This document shows, piece by piece, positions 7,969 to 16,743 of a DNA stretch of 64,000 nucleotides; position 1 is the stretch's first letter; every line of letters begins with the position of its first letter. The notes beneath the pieces are model-generated. The model did not search any database, had not been told where the DNA came from, and saw only the letters and a program-made list of their open reading frames with translations. Source of the DNA: Aestuariibius violaceus (GTDB lineage Bacteria > Pseudomonadota > Alphaproteobacteria > Rhodobacterales > Rhodobacteraceae); contig NZ_JBFONT020000002.1 in the NCBI RefSeq assembly GCF_040779325.2, forward strand, positions 682,001-746,000, in the 5' to 3' direction. The position numbers and the translations under genes were made by a program.

Positions 7969-9849
7969 ATGGCCCAGCACCCCGAAAACCCCGCCGATCC
8001 GTTCAAAAAGGCCCTGGCCGAGGCAACGCGCACGCTCGCCGACGACCCCGAGATCGGCGTCACCTACACGGTCGACCCGCCGGGCCAGACGGCGGACGCG
8101 ATCCGCCTGCCCCAGGTCTCTCGCCGGATGACGGCGGACGAGGTGCTGCTGGCCCGCGGCACGGCCGATGCCTTCGCGCTCCGCCACCGCTACCATGACG
8201 ACGCCACCTTCCGGAAATACGCCCCCGCGGGCCAGATGGCCCGCGACCTCTACGAGGCGATGGAAACCGCCCGGATCGAGGCGGTGGGCGCCGAGCATAT
8301 GCCCGGCACCGCCGGCAATATCGACGCCAAGATCGGCCACGAGGCCGCGCGCCGCGGCTACGACCAGATCCGCGACCCGGCCGAGGCCCCGCTGGCCGTC
8401 GCCGCGGGCTACCTCATCCGCCACCTCGCCACCGGCCGCACCCTGCCCGCTGCCGCCGACAACGTCATGAAGCTCTGGCAGGGCTATATCGAGGAACAGG
8501 CCGGCGGCTCGCTGGAAACCCTGCAGGACGCGCTTTCCGATCAACAGCAATTCGCGCGCCTCGCCCGCCAGATCATCGACGATCTGGGCTACGGCGACCA
8601 GCTGGGCGACGACCCCGACCAGGGCGACGACGAGGCCGAAGAGGATGCCGAGGCCGATGACGAAGCAGGCGACGAACCCGACTCCACCGGCTCCGACGAC
8701 GACCAGCGCTCCGACGATATGGATGCCGCCCCCGACCAGTCGCAGGAGGATCAGCAGGACGCGTCCCAGGCCCAGGTCTCGCTCGACGACATGGCCGACG
8801 CGGAATCGGGCGAGGACAGCGAACTCCCCGACGGCGAGGCCCCGCTGGAACCGCCCGCCCCGCAGCCGGTCTCGGACGCCGATCCCAACTACAAGGTCTA
8901 CCTCACCGCCAACGATGAAGAGGTGAAAGCCGAAGACCTCGCCGACCCGGCCGAGCTTGAACGCCTCCGCGCCTATCTCGACCAACAGCTCGACCCGCTG
9001 AAAGGCGCCGTTTCGCGGCTCGCCAACAAGCTCCAGCGGCGGCTCCAGGCCCAGCAGAACCGTTCATGGGAATTCGACCTCGAGGAAGGCATCCTCGATG
9101 CGGGCCGCCTCGCGCGCATCGTCGCCAACCCCACGACGCCGCTGTCGTTCAAGGTCGAAAAGGATACCGAGTTCCGCGACACCGTCGTCACCCTGCTGCT
9201 CGACAATTCCGGCTCCATGCGCGGGCGGCCCATCTCCATCGCCGCGATCTGCGCCGACGTGCTGGCCCGGACGCTGGAACGCTGCCAGGTCAAGGTCGAG
9301 ATCCTGGGCTTCACCACCCGCGCCTGGAAAGGCGGCGCCAGCCGAGAGGCATGGCTCTCCGACGGACGCCCCTCCGCGCCCGGGCGGCTGAACGATCTGC
9401 GCCACATCATCTACAAGGGTGCCGATGCCCCCTGGCGGCGCACGCGCGAGAACCTCGGCCTGATGATGAAGGAAGGGCTGCTGAAGGAAAACATCGACGG
9501 CGAAGCGCTGGAATGGGCGCATCGCCGCCTTGCGAACCGTCCGGAAAGCCGCAAGGTCCTGATGGTCATCTCCGACGGCGCCCCGGTCGACGACAGCACC
9601 CTTTCGGTGAACCCCGCGAACTACCTCGAAAAGCACCTGCGCGACGTGATCGCGATGATCGAAAAGAAGAAGGCGGTCGAACTGCTCGCCATCGGCATCG
9701 GCCACGACGTGACCCGTTACTACGACCGGGCCGTCACGATCACCGATGTGGACCAGCTGGCGGGCGCGATGACCGAACAGCTCGCCTGCCTCTTCGATCC
9801 AGATCCCCGCGCCCGCGCCAGGGTGCTCGGGATGCGGAAAGTGGCCTGA
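7969..9849 (+). CDS. cobT: Cobaltochelatase subunit CobT
   Basis: A 626-residue protein of usual CobT length. An N-terminal helical region is followed by a long acidic linker (about 205-290, runs such as GDDPDQGDDEAEEDAEAD) and a C-terminal von Willebrand factor A domain with the MIDAS motif DNSGSM at 412-417. CobT works with the AAA+ protein CobS as the ATP-driven partner of CobN during cobalt insertion. The acidic linker and MIDAS are family hallmarks. A perfect hairpin just after the stop probably ends transcription. Confidence 0.96.
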   Translation: MAQHPENPADPFKKALAEATRTLADDPEIGVTYTVDPPGQTADAIRLPQVSRRMTADEVLLARGTADAFALRHRYHDDATFRKYAPAGQMARDLYEAMETARIEAVGAEHMPGTAGNIDAKIGHEAARRGYDQIRDPAEAPLAVAAGYLIRHLATGRTLPAAADNVMKLWQGYIEEQAGGSLETLQDALSDQQQFARLARQIIDDLGYGDQLGDDPDQGDDEAEEDAEADDEAGDEPDSTGSDDDQRSDDMDAAPDQSQEDQQDASQAQVSLDDMADAESGEDSELPDGEAPLEPPAPQPVSDADPNYKVYLTANDEEVKAEDLADPAELERLRAYLDQQLDPLKGAVSRLANKLQRRLQAQQNRSWEFDLEEGILDAGRLARIVANPTTPLSFKVEKDTEFRDTVVTLLLDNSGSMRGRPISIAAICADVLARTLERCQVKVEILGFTTRAWKGGASREAWLSDGRPSAPGRLNDLRHIIYKGADAPWRRTRENLGLMMKEGLLKENIDGEALEWAHRRLANRPESRKVLMVISDGAPVDDSTLSVNPANYLEKHLRDVIAMIEKKKAVELLAIGIGHDVTRYYDRAVTITDVDQLAGAMTEQLACLFDPDPRARARVLGMRKVA

Positions 9850-9860
9850 GCCAACGGAAA

Positions 9861-9886
9861 GGGGCCGCCCCAGGCAGGGCGGCCCC
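9861..9886. terminator. Hairpin terminator after cobT
   Basis: GGGGCCGCCC and GGGCGGCCCC pair perfectly over 10 bp around loop CAGGCA, 11 bases after the cobT stop. It lies between convergent genes, so it could serve both strands. No U-tract follows on either side. Confidence 0.7.
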
Positions 9887-9911
9887 ATCCCTGGGTTACG
9901 GCGGGCCTCCT

Positions 9912-11729
9912 CTACCGCACCCAGATCTCGACCCGACGGTTGATCTGCCGTCCGTCGTCATCCTCGTTGCAGGCCGCGGGCGACAGCTCGCCATAGCCGC
10001 GGGTCGACAGCTGCGTGGCGCCCCGCGCGGCGGCCGACAGCTGCGACAGGATCGTCCCGCGCACCGTCGCGGCCCGTCCTTCGGCCAGCCGCGCATTCGC
10101 CTCGAACGACCCGATCGCGTCGGTGAACCCGACGAAGATCACCTCGCGCGGTTGGTTCTGCTCGATGTAGTCGACGATCCGCGCCACGTCGGCCCGGGCC
10201 CGGACGTCCAGCCGGCTGGATCCGAAGGCGAAGCGGAACGTCGTCGACAGCCGCTGCGTGTCCTGCATGTCCAGAAGCATCCGCCGCAGGAAGCCCAGCT
10301 CGAACGCATCCGCCGTCGACAGGATCGCCCGCTGCGTCCGCCCCGAACTGGCATCCTGATCCTGCGCAATCACCGCCAGATCGACAAAGCCGGCCTTGTT
10401 CACCACCCCGTCCAGCTGATCGGAGTCGAGATAGGCCAGAAACTCCTGCGCTTCGGGCGACACCACCGCACGGTTATAGGCGTAGAACCGGCGCTGCATC
10501 ACGTATTCCTCGGTCTTGATCGCAAAGACGCTGGGTTCGTTCACGATCCCGCAGCTTGCCGCGACCGGCACCGCCCGCGTGCCCCGCAGGTTGGCGTAAG
10601 GCACGACGCCGATCCCGTTCGGATCGCCAAGGATCTTGGCCGTCATCTCCCGCATGGTCTGCACGACGTTGATATCGTCGCCCAGCTCCGCGTCGGCGGG
10701 CTCCAGCACCAGCTCGTCCACATAGTGGATGGCCGCATTGGACTCGTCGAAGGAATAGACGTTGATCGGCGCGTTCGGCCCGCCCAGCTGCGACCAGTTG
10801 GTGATCTCGCCCGAAAAGACCCGCGGCACGTCGTCGATCGAGATCTGGCGGATCGGGTTCTGCGGTGACACGGCGACCACCAGCCCCTCCACCGCGATCA
10901 CCCGCTCCTGACCCGGCGCGATGATGTTGCCGCCACCGCCGCGCGCGACCTCCTGGATATCGTCGGGCTCCGCCGGTTCGTCGAGGAAGATGATCTCGGC
11001 CTCGCCCTCGGCCAGCGCCTCGATCGCCTCTTCCTCTTCCTCGATGATCACCCCGTAATGGCGGTATTCGTCGCCATCGCGTTCGACCAGGCGGATGCTG
11101 ATCAGGTCGAGGCCCCCCTCGTCGTCGTCATCATCGTCGTCGTCATCGCGGCCCGCACTCCGCTCTTCGTCGTCATCATCGTCATCGTCGTCACGCGGCC
11201 CGCCGGGCAGAGGGCGGCCGATATCGTCCGGCAGCGGCTCGCCGAAGATATCCGTTGCCAGCGCGATCGCGCCGTTTTCCTCGGCAATCCCTTCCGAGAT
11301 CACGGGCAGCAGCTGATCCGCGATCCCGGCCGAGGCGACGATCTGGAAGGTGAAATCGTCGAAGTCGATCTCGGCCATCTGCCGGTCGTCGTTATCCCCG
11401 TCATCATCATCGTCGTCATCATCGTCCGGCGCCGCCGCGGTCGCGGCCGATCCCGCCGTCCGGATCTCGTCCGGGCAATCGGCGCCGATGCAGTCGAAAT
11501 TCTCGATGGCCAGCAGGATCGTCCCGATCGTGGTCGCGATGGTGACCATCCCGTCCTCGACCTCCTGGATCTCTCCGGTAAACCGTATGGTCCCGTCGCG
11601 CGACACCATCTCGATGGGCTCCGCCGCGAGGGGGCTGACGCTGCCCAGCAAAAGCCCCACCGTCACGGCGGCCCGGGCATATCTGCGGCGCGCCTGCATT
11701 GCGCCCACACCAACCAGCTTGCAGTCCAT
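9912..11729 (-). CDS. Phosphate-binding-protein-like/OmpA fusion with poly-Asp tracts
   Basis: A 605-residue protein with a signal peptide ending SVSPLAAE. GAGGAG six bases before ATG 11729 decides the start. The middle (about 120-440) resembles a PstS-like periplasmic solute-binding fold (VFSGEITNWSQLGG, NVYSFDESNAA, GIGVVPYANLRG). The last 120 residues are an OmpA-like peptidoglycan-binding domain (FAFGSSRLDVRA, VGFTDAIGSFEANARLAEGRA, NRRVEIWV). Three pure Asp runs lie at 102-110, 180-187 and 195-203, splitting the binding domain's N-terminal half. It should sit in the periplasm anchored to the wall. The ligand is unknown; the acidic inserts could bind Ca2+ or be tolerated loops. Confidence 0.82.
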   Translation of the reverse strand: MDCKLVGVGAMQARRRYARAAVTVGLLLGSVSPLAAEPIEMVSRDGTIRFTGEIQEVEDGMVTIATTIGTILLAIENFDCIGADCPDEIRTAGSAATAAAPDDDDDDDDDGDNDDRQMAEIDFDDFTFQIVASAGIADQLLPVISEGIAEENGAIALATDIFGEPLPDDIGRPLPGGPRDDDDDDDDEERSAGRDDDDDDDDDEGGLDLISIRLVERDGDEYRHYGVIIEEEEEAIEALAEGEAEIIFLDEPAEPDDIQEVARGGGGNIIAPGQERVIAVEGLVVAVSPQNPIRQISIDDVPRVFSGEITNWSQLGGPNAPINVYSFDESNAAIHYVDELVLEPADAELGDDINVVQTMREMTAKILGDPNGIGVVPYANLRGTRAVPVAASCGIVNEPSVFAIKTEEYVMQRRFYAYNRAVVSPEAQEFLAYLDSDQLDGVVNKAGFVDLAVIAQDQDASSGRTQRAILSTADAFELGFLRRMLLDMQDTQRLSTTFRFAFGSSRLDVRARADVARIVDYIEQNQPREVIFVGFTDAIGSFEANARLAEGRAATVRGTILSQLSAAARGATQLSTRGYGELSPAACNEDDDGRQINRRVEIWVR

Positions 11730-12168
11730 TCCACTCTCCTCACTCGTCACAAAACATGCCTGGAGAGGAAGTCAGCCCTGCGATCCGGTCAATTGATAGG
11801 CAAAAATTAAAAAATGGTTTACCGTAAACTTCCAGTTGCTGAGTTACCGGCCTTTTGTTTTCTATTGGGCAACAATCAAGCCCAACCTGATGAATGGTTC
11901 ACGAAAGGAAACGGTGCGATCTGCCGCGCCGGACCTCCTGCGACTCACCGCCGGACTGTCCACCGCCGGATGGGCAATGTCTCCGAAATCCCGATATCGT
12001 TTCGCGCCGTTGCCGGCCAAATCCCCACCGCGCGGTCCATTACCGCGGGGGGGCCGCCGGTCGGGTCCGACGGAAAGCCGACCAAAAGCCGACAGAGTGC
12101 CGACATGCCATTTCGGGCAAATTCAAAGCTTTAACCCTGATTCGGAGGGGTTTCCGATAAGTAGCGGC
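11730..12168. other. Intergenic stretch, no gene seen
   Basis: About 440 bases between two minus-strand genes. The part next to the OmpA fusion is AT-rich (around 11790-11880) and probably holds that gene's promoter. The distal part holds an 11-bp-phased GCCGAC array, listed separately. Open frames here have no protein-like composition. Confidence 0.5.
12066..12104 (+). repeat. 11-bp-phased GCCGAC array
   Basis: TCCGAC at 12066, then GCCGAC at 12077, 12088 and 12099: four hexamers exactly 11 bp apart, all facing the same way. The 19 bases CCGACCAAAAGCCGACAGA (12078-12096) recur exactly on the opposite strand at 28470-28488 inside another array with the same phase. The spacing of one helical turn suggests sites on one face of the DNA; an interspersed repeat is the alternative. 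Confidence 0.6.
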
Positions 12169-12828
12169 CTATGGAACGACCTCCGCCAGCATCCGGTAGA
12201 CCGGCATCAGCGTCTTGTAGGTGTCCCGTACCGTCTCGATCACGCCCCCGCTGCGCCAATCCGTAACGTCTGTCATCGCGACAAACCCCTTTCGTTTCAA
12301 TAGCTCGGCATGGGCGTGGTCCGGATCGAACCCGCTCGGCACCCGCTTCAGGGGCTCCGCGCCGAAATCGATCAGCCACGCTTCCGCCGCCTCCATCGCC
12401 GCCACCAGATCGTCCCCCCGCCCGTCGATCAGCTTGCGGTACCGCGTCAGCGCCTCGCCCTTGTAACCAACCGCCCCCACTGCCGCCCGCACCCCGTCCG
12501 GATCGGCCGCGAAGAAAAAAGCCGGCATATGCGGCGCCCCACCGGCTTCGGACCACAAGATATGGAGGTGCGCATTATAGGGCGTCTTGTCCTTCGAAAA
12601 CCGGACATCCCGGTAGATCCGAAAGATCTTCCCCACTTGCCCCGCCCCGGTCAGCTTCGACAGTTCCTCTTCCATCAAAGTCGAAAACAGCTCCGCCGGT
12701 TTCAGGATCGTCTCGCGATACGCCTCCTTCCGCGGATCGAACCAATCCTTCCGGTTGTTCTTGCGCAGCTTGCCGAAGAACGCCTGCGCGTCCGCGATCA
12801 TCCGGACAAAGCCGTCTTCCTCCGCCAT
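12169..12828 (-). CDS. DUF2461 family protein
   Basis: A 219-residue protein with the DUF2461 (TIGR02453) pattern: AQAFFGKLRKNNRKDWFDPRKEAY near the start, IFRIYRDVRFSKDKTPYNAH in the middle, and PAFFFAADPDGV after it. The length fits the family. Its function is not known. ATG 12828 was chosen over an upstream TTG because AAAGG lies at the right distance. It follows the Gfo/Idh/MocA gene by 15 bases on the same strand, so it may be read with it. Confidence 0.88.
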   Translation of the reverse strand: MAEEDGFVRMIADAQAFFGKLRKNNRKDWFDPRKEAYRETILKPAELFSTLMEEELSKLTGAGQVGKIFRIYRDVRFSKDKTPYNAHLHILWSEAGGAPHMPAFFFAADPDGVRAAVGAVGYKGEALTRYRKLIDGRGDDLVAAMEAAEAWLIDFGAEPLKRVPSGFDPDHAHAELLKRKGFVAMTDVTDWRSGGVIETVRDTYKTLMPVYRMLAEVVP

Positions 12829-12843
12829 CGCCAACCTTTCAAA

Positions 12844-13932
12844 TCAAAGCGTTACGACGATACTTTCCGTCGCCGAGCGCTGCGCAGCAAGCCCCATCTG
12901 CACCGCCTTAGCCCCATCATCCAGCGTCACCTCCGGCGCGCCATTGCCGCGCACGACCTCCAGGAAATGCTGGTGCTGGTAGAAGGTCGATCCGTTGTGA
13001 TCCCCCGCCGCCAGGATCTCGGGGGCGACCGGCATCTCCTCGATCACCGGCCCCATCGGCGTCCGCGGAGACGTGATCACCCGCGGCACCGGCTGCGGCC
13101 CAAGCGCGCGCGGCCAAAACCGTTCCGGGCCAGGCACTTGCGCCTCGATCTTGCCGTTGCCGCCGACCGCCATGATCTCTTCCTGATAGCGCGAGCCTTC
13201 GGCGAACATGCACAATTCCAGCATCGCGCGCGCACCGGACGCGAAATCAACGATTACGTAAGCATTGTCCCATACATCCGGTGTCTTCCCGTCCACCACT
13301 TCGCTCAGGTGATTCACGTCCTGCCCGCCCGACGCCATGACCCGCACCGGCTCTGACTTCAAAACAAGGCGCATCAGATCAAAGAAGTGGCAGCATTTCT
13401 CGACCAGCGTGCCGCCGGTCTGGGAATTGAAGCGGTTCCAGTTGCCGACCTTCGGCAGGAACGGAAAGCGGTGTTCCCGGATCGTCAGCATCCTGACGCC
13501 GCCGGTCACCTGCTCGGCCCGCTCCACCAGCGCGGCGATGGGCTCCATATAGCGATATTCCATCGCGACCCAGATCGGTGCGCCGTAATTCCGGCCCAGC
13601 ACCGTCAACGCATCGGCCTGCGCAAGGTCGGTATAGAGCGGTTTTTCCACCAGGATCGGCAGCGTCCGCCGCTCCGCGATGGCGCGCATCTGGTCCACAT
13701 GCACGTGGTTCGGGCTCGCGATCACGACCGCATCGAGGCTCTCGTCGGCGATCAGATCGTCCAGGCTGTCGGCGATCAAGGCTGTGCCCGACAACCGCAC
13801 CGCCGCATCCGCCAGATCGCGAACCGGGTCGTAAACCATTGAAAACGCGGCACCTTCCAGAAGGGCGACGTTGCGAATATGCTCCTGCCCCATCATGCCA
13901 CAGCCGATCAGGCCGTACTTCTTGCTGCTCAT
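12844..13932 (-). CDS. Gfo/Idh/MocA-family NAD-dependent enzyme
   Basis: A 362-residue protein. The N-terminal Rossmann motif is GLIGCGMMGQEH; VVIASPNHVHVDQM and the signature LVEKPLYTD follow, then the C-terminal sheet domain with GGTLVEKCCHFFDLMR, which includes the usual His of the active site. Members oxidise or reduce sugars with NAD(P), and some act as NAD-dependent glycosidases (GH109, GH188). It shares a four-base ATGA overlap with the GntR regulator gene and is divergent from a flavin monooxygenase operon. If that operon degrades sulfoquinovose, this enzyme could release it from glycosides; that is inference from context. Confidence 0.88.
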   Translation of the reverse strand: MSSKKYGLIGCGMMGQEHIRNVALLEGAAFSMVYDPVRDLADAAVRLSGTALIADSLDDLIADESLDAVVIASPNHVHVDQMRAIAERRTLPILVEKPLYTDLAQADALTVLGRNYGAPIWVAMEYRYMEPIAALVERAEQVTGGVRMLTIREHRFPFLPKVGNWNRFNSQTGGTLVEKCCHFFDLMRLVLKSEPVRVMASGGQDVNHLSEVVDGKTPDVWDNAYVIVDFASGARAMLELCMFAEGSRYQEEIMAVGGNGKIEAQVPGPERFWPRALGPQPVPRVITSPRTPMGPVIEEMPVAPEILAAGDHNGSTFYQHQHFLEVVRGNGAPEVTLDDGAKAVQMGLAAQRSATESIVVTL

Positions 13933-14600
13933 CCTGTCCTCAAACTGTCCCGGGAAATGTATTGCGCGGCCCCGGGATCGAACCAGGTCTCACTCGTTTC
14001 CACGGCTTTGTCGTCAGCCGCCCAGGCGGTCCGCGCCACATGCCCCGCAAGGGATTGGGAAGGAAGGGGAAAGTCCTCCGGCGCCCAGTCCGGAACCGGC
14101 GCAATCCCCACCCGGTCCTCGATCCGCGCGATCACCAGCCCGAACGCATCGGCGTAATGCCGGTAGAGCGCATCCGGCAAAGGTGCGGCCAGACATGGCG
14201 CACGTCCTTGATCCAAAAGGATTTCTTCCAGTGCCACCGGCTGCCCGTCCAACCGCCGCAGCCGGCGGATCCGGTGTTGTCCCCGCCTTGTCACCACCGA
14301 AAGAGTATCCGCCGTGGGCAGCCCGCCCCCCTCCGGCCGCTCCAGCCGCAGGAAGGCGTAGATCCCCCGCCCCTCGCCCTTTTGTATATAGTTTCCAGAC
14401 CCCTGGCGCCGGACCAGCAGCCCCCGCGCCTCCAGCTCGGCCAGCGCCTTGCGCAGCGTGCCGATGGCAATCCCCTCCGCCTCGGCCATCTCGCGCTCGG
14501 GCGGCAGACGGGTGCCCGGCGCCAGCCGCCCGGCGGCGATCTCCCGCGTCAGGCGTTCGCTCACGACAAGGTATTTCGGCAGGGACGAGCCCGACGACAT
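13929..14600 (-). CDS. GntR/HutC-type transcriptional regulator
   Basis: A 223-residue regulator. The N-terminal winged helix is typical of GntR (LTREIAAGRLAPGTRLPPE, then IAIGTLRKALAELEARGLLVRRQG), and the C-terminal part resembles a UTRA effector domain (LDGQPVALEEILLD). It probably senses the substrate or an intermediate of the divergent monooxygenase/TRAP operon. ATG 14600 was chosen because the winged helix begins shortly after; an in-frame ATG 24 bases upstream is possible. The stop overlaps the start of the oxidoreductase gene, so both are read from the same promoter. Confidence 0.9.
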   Translation of the reverse strand: MSSGSSLPKYLVVSERLTREIAAGRLAPGTRLPPEREMAEAEGIAIGTLRKALAELEARGLLVRRQGSGNYIQKGEGRGIYAFLRLERPEGGGLPTADTLSVVTRRGQHRIRRLRRLDGQPVALEEILLDQGRAPCLAAPLPDALYRHYADAFGLVIARIEDRVGIAPVPDWAPEDFPLPSQSLAGHVARTAWAADDKAVETSETWFDPGAAQYISRDSLRTG

Positions 14601-14620
14601 GCTCCGGCGCGCCTCCCCTC

Positions 14621-14654
14621 GCATCCGAATTGATGCACTATTGATGCACGCATC
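14621..14654. promoter_or_regulatory. Candidate operator and promoter of the monooxygenase operon
   Basis: GCATC and GATGC half sites occur as GCATC-6-GATGC-6-GATGC-2-GCATC in 34 bp, with the two GATGC copies 11 bp apart. TTGATG at 14641 and TAGGCA at 14664 are spaced 17 bases, a plausible sigma-70 promoter overlapping the sites. The element lies between the GntR gene and the first gene of the divergent operon, so it is the likely GntR operator. Confidence 0.6.
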
Positions 14655-14692
14655 TCCCCCTGCTAGGCAAGTGCCAAAGGGAGGACATCGCA

Positions 14693-15850
14693 ATGACCAT
14701 CGTGCCGGTGACGAGCGCCGACCTCGACGCGTCGGAAGTCTCGTGGTTTTCCGCGCTCTGCTCGGACGATTACCGGTATCTCGGCGTGCCAGACGGCGCG
14801 TTGCGGTCGTCTTGGGAGCATTGCCGCGACATCCTGCTCGAGGCCGAAAAACAAGGCTTCCGCAACATCCTATGCCCCTCGTCCTATCAGGTCGGACAGG
14901 ATACGCTTTCCTTCGTCGCCGGCTGCGCGCCGCTCACCGACAAGATCAACATGCTCGCCGCGATCCGGTGCGGCGAGATGCAGCCGATCATGCTCGCCCG
15001 CACCGTCGCAACGCTTGACCACATGCTGAAAGGCCGCCTGACGCTGAACGTCATCTCGTCCGATTTCCCGGGCGAGAAGGCCGAAAGCGAATACCGCTAC
15101 AAGCGCTCCAAAGAGGTCGTTGAGGTCCTCAAACAGGCCTGGACGCAGGACGAGATCAATTACGACGGCGAGATCTACCAGTTCCACGGCCTCACCACCG
15201 ACCCGGCCCGACCCTATCAGCAGAACGGCGGGCCGCTCCTCTACTTCGGCGGCTACTCTCCTGCTGCGCTCGACCTCTGCGCGCGGCATTGCGACGTCTA
15301 CCTGATGTGGCCAGAGCCCGAAGAGCAGATCGCGCAGCGGATGAAAGATGTCGCGGAACGGGCTGAAAGCTATGGCAGAACTCTCGATTACGGCCTGCGC
15401 GTCCACATGATCGTCCGCGATACAGAGGCCGAGGCCAAGGAATATGCCGAGAGCCTCGTTTCCAAGCTCGACGACGAGTACGGGCGTCTGATCCGCGACC
15501 GGGCACACGATTCGATCTCGCTCGGCGTTGCCCATCAGGCCAAAGCCCGCGAGCTTGCCGATCAATACGGCTATGTTGAGCCGCACCTCTGGACTGGCAT
15601 TGGCCGCGCCCGCTCCGGCTGCGGCGCGGCGCTCGTAGGGTCAGCGGACCAGGTCCTGTCAAAGCTCGAAACCTACCGCAAGATGGGCATCCGCGCCTTC
15701 ATCTTCTCAGGCTATCCGCATATCGACGAATGCCGCCATTTCGGCCGCCTCGTCATGCCGGAATTGACAACCTGTTCTCTGCCCCATGTCTATGGCCGTG
15801 TGCCAGAGAGCACCCCGGCAACGCCGCTGGGAGAGGGAGAACGCAAATGA
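14693..15850 (+). CDS. Flavin-dependent monooxygenase, SsuD/SmoC-like
   Basis: A 385-residue LLM-class (bacterial luciferase fold) enzyme. ARTVATLDHMLKGRLTLNVISSD is typical of alkanesulfonate monooxygenases, and GGYSPAALDLCARHCDVYLMWPEP and GTGIGRARSG-like regions (here HLWTGIGRARSGCGAALVGS) match the SsuD group. Such enzymes use reduced FMN and O2 to split a C-S bond, giving sulfite and an aldehyde. GGGAGG precedes ATG 14693. It opens an operon with an aldo-keto reductase, flavin reductase and TRAP importer, the set expected for a sulfoquinovose monooxygenase (SmoC-like) pathway. Another organosulfonate remains possible. Confidence 0.88.
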   Translation: MTIVPVTSADLDASEVSWFSALCSDDYRYLGVPDGALRSSWEHCRDILLEAEKQGFRNILCPSSYQVGQDTLSFVAGCAPLTDKINMLAAIRCGEMQPIMLARTVATLDHMLKGRLTLNVISSDFPGEKAESEYRYKRSKEVVEVLKQAWTQDEINYDGEIYQFHGLTTDPARPYQQNGGPLLYFGGYSPAALDLCARHCDVYLMWPEPEEQIAQRMKDVAERAESYGRTLDYGLRVHMIVRDTEAEAKEYAESLVSKLDDEYGRLIRDRAHDSISLGVAHQAKARELADQYGYVEPHLWTGIGRARSGCGAALVGSADQVLSKLETYRKMGIRAFIFSGYPHIDECRHFGRLVMPELTTCSLPHVYGRVPESTPATPLGEGERK

Positions 15851-16743
15851 TCGACCGGATCGACCTGGGCGGGCTGGAGTTCAGCCGCATCGTCTACGGT
15901 ATGTGGCGGCTGGGGGACGACAAGGACACCTCGCCTGGCCATGTTCAGGCCAAGATCGAGGCCTGCCTCGAGCAGGGAATTACCACGCTGGATCAGGCGG
16001 ATATCTATGGCGGCTACACCGCCGAGGCGATCCTGGGCGAGTGCTTCAAGGCCGCCCCAGACCTGCGCGATCAGTGCGAGATCGTGACGAAATGCGATAT
16101 CGTCGCCCCGATGGGCCGCTACGGCGACGCGAAGGTCAAGCACTACGACACCTCCCGCGATCACATCGTCCAGTCGGTCGAGACGTCGCTGAAAGAGATG
16201 GCGATCGAGGTGATCGACCTTCTCCTCATTCACCGCCCCGATCCGCTGATGGATCATCAGGAAACGGGCGCTGCTCTCGACGAGGTGGTGAAATCCGGAA
16301 AGGTCCGCGCGGTCGGTGTCTCGAACTTCCGCCCATGGGATTGGACGCTGCTGCAATCGGGGATGGAGACGCAGCTCTGCACAAACCAGATCGAGATCAG
16401 CTTGAAAGAGCATACCCCCTTTGTGAATGGCGACCTCGCCTTCCTGCAGGAAAAGGGCGTGAAACCAATGGCCTGGTCCCCGCTTGGTGGCGGTGATCTC
16501 GTTGGGTCCAACGCAGATGCCACACTGCGTACCGCAATGGCCACAGTGGCCCAGAACAACTCTGTCGACGCGGCTGCGGTCGCCATCGCCTGGCTTCTCA
16601 GACACCCGGCGGGCATCCTGCCGGTGATGGGCACCAACAACCTCGACCGGATCCGCGCTTTCTCTGATGCCATGAACGTCAACATGGACCGCGAGACCTG
16701 GTACGAGCTCTACACCGCCGCCCTCGGGCGCGAGGTCGCTTGA
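15847..16743 (+). CDS. Aldo-keto reductase, SmoB/YdhF-like
   Basis: A 298-residue AKR of the YdhF type. The catalytic tetrad is visible: Asp49 (TLDQADIYGG), Tyr54, Lys82 (IVTKCD) and His129 (LLLIHRPDP). The (N/S)-rich cofactor region is VSNFRPWDW and WLLRHPAGILPVMGT. ATG overlaps the monooxygenase stop as ATGA, so translation is coupled. The sequence resembles SmoB, the NADPH-dependent enzyme that reduces 6-oxo-glucose to glucose after desulfonation of sulfoquinovose. The match is from memory, not from alignment. Confidence 0.9.
   Translation: MIDRIDLGGLEFSRIVYGMWRLGDDKDTSPGHVQAKIEACLEQGITTLDQADIYGGYTAEAILGECFKAAPDLRDQCEIVTKCDIVAPMGRYGDAKVKHYDTSRDHIVQSVETSLKEMAIEVIDLLLIHRPDPLMDHQETGAALDEVVKSGKVRAVGVSNFRPWDWTLLQSGMETQLCTNQIEISLKEHTPFVNGDLAFLQEKGVKPMAWSPLGGGDLVGSNADATLRTAMATVAQNNSVDAAAVAIAWLLRHPAGILPVMGTNNLDRIRAFSDAMNVNMDRETWYELYTAALGREVA

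Noticed and set aside
7381..8985. Long open minus-strand frame opposite cobT
   Set aside because: It is the complement of GC-rich codons of cobT and the gene before it, shows valine/glycine-rich noise and no family motif.
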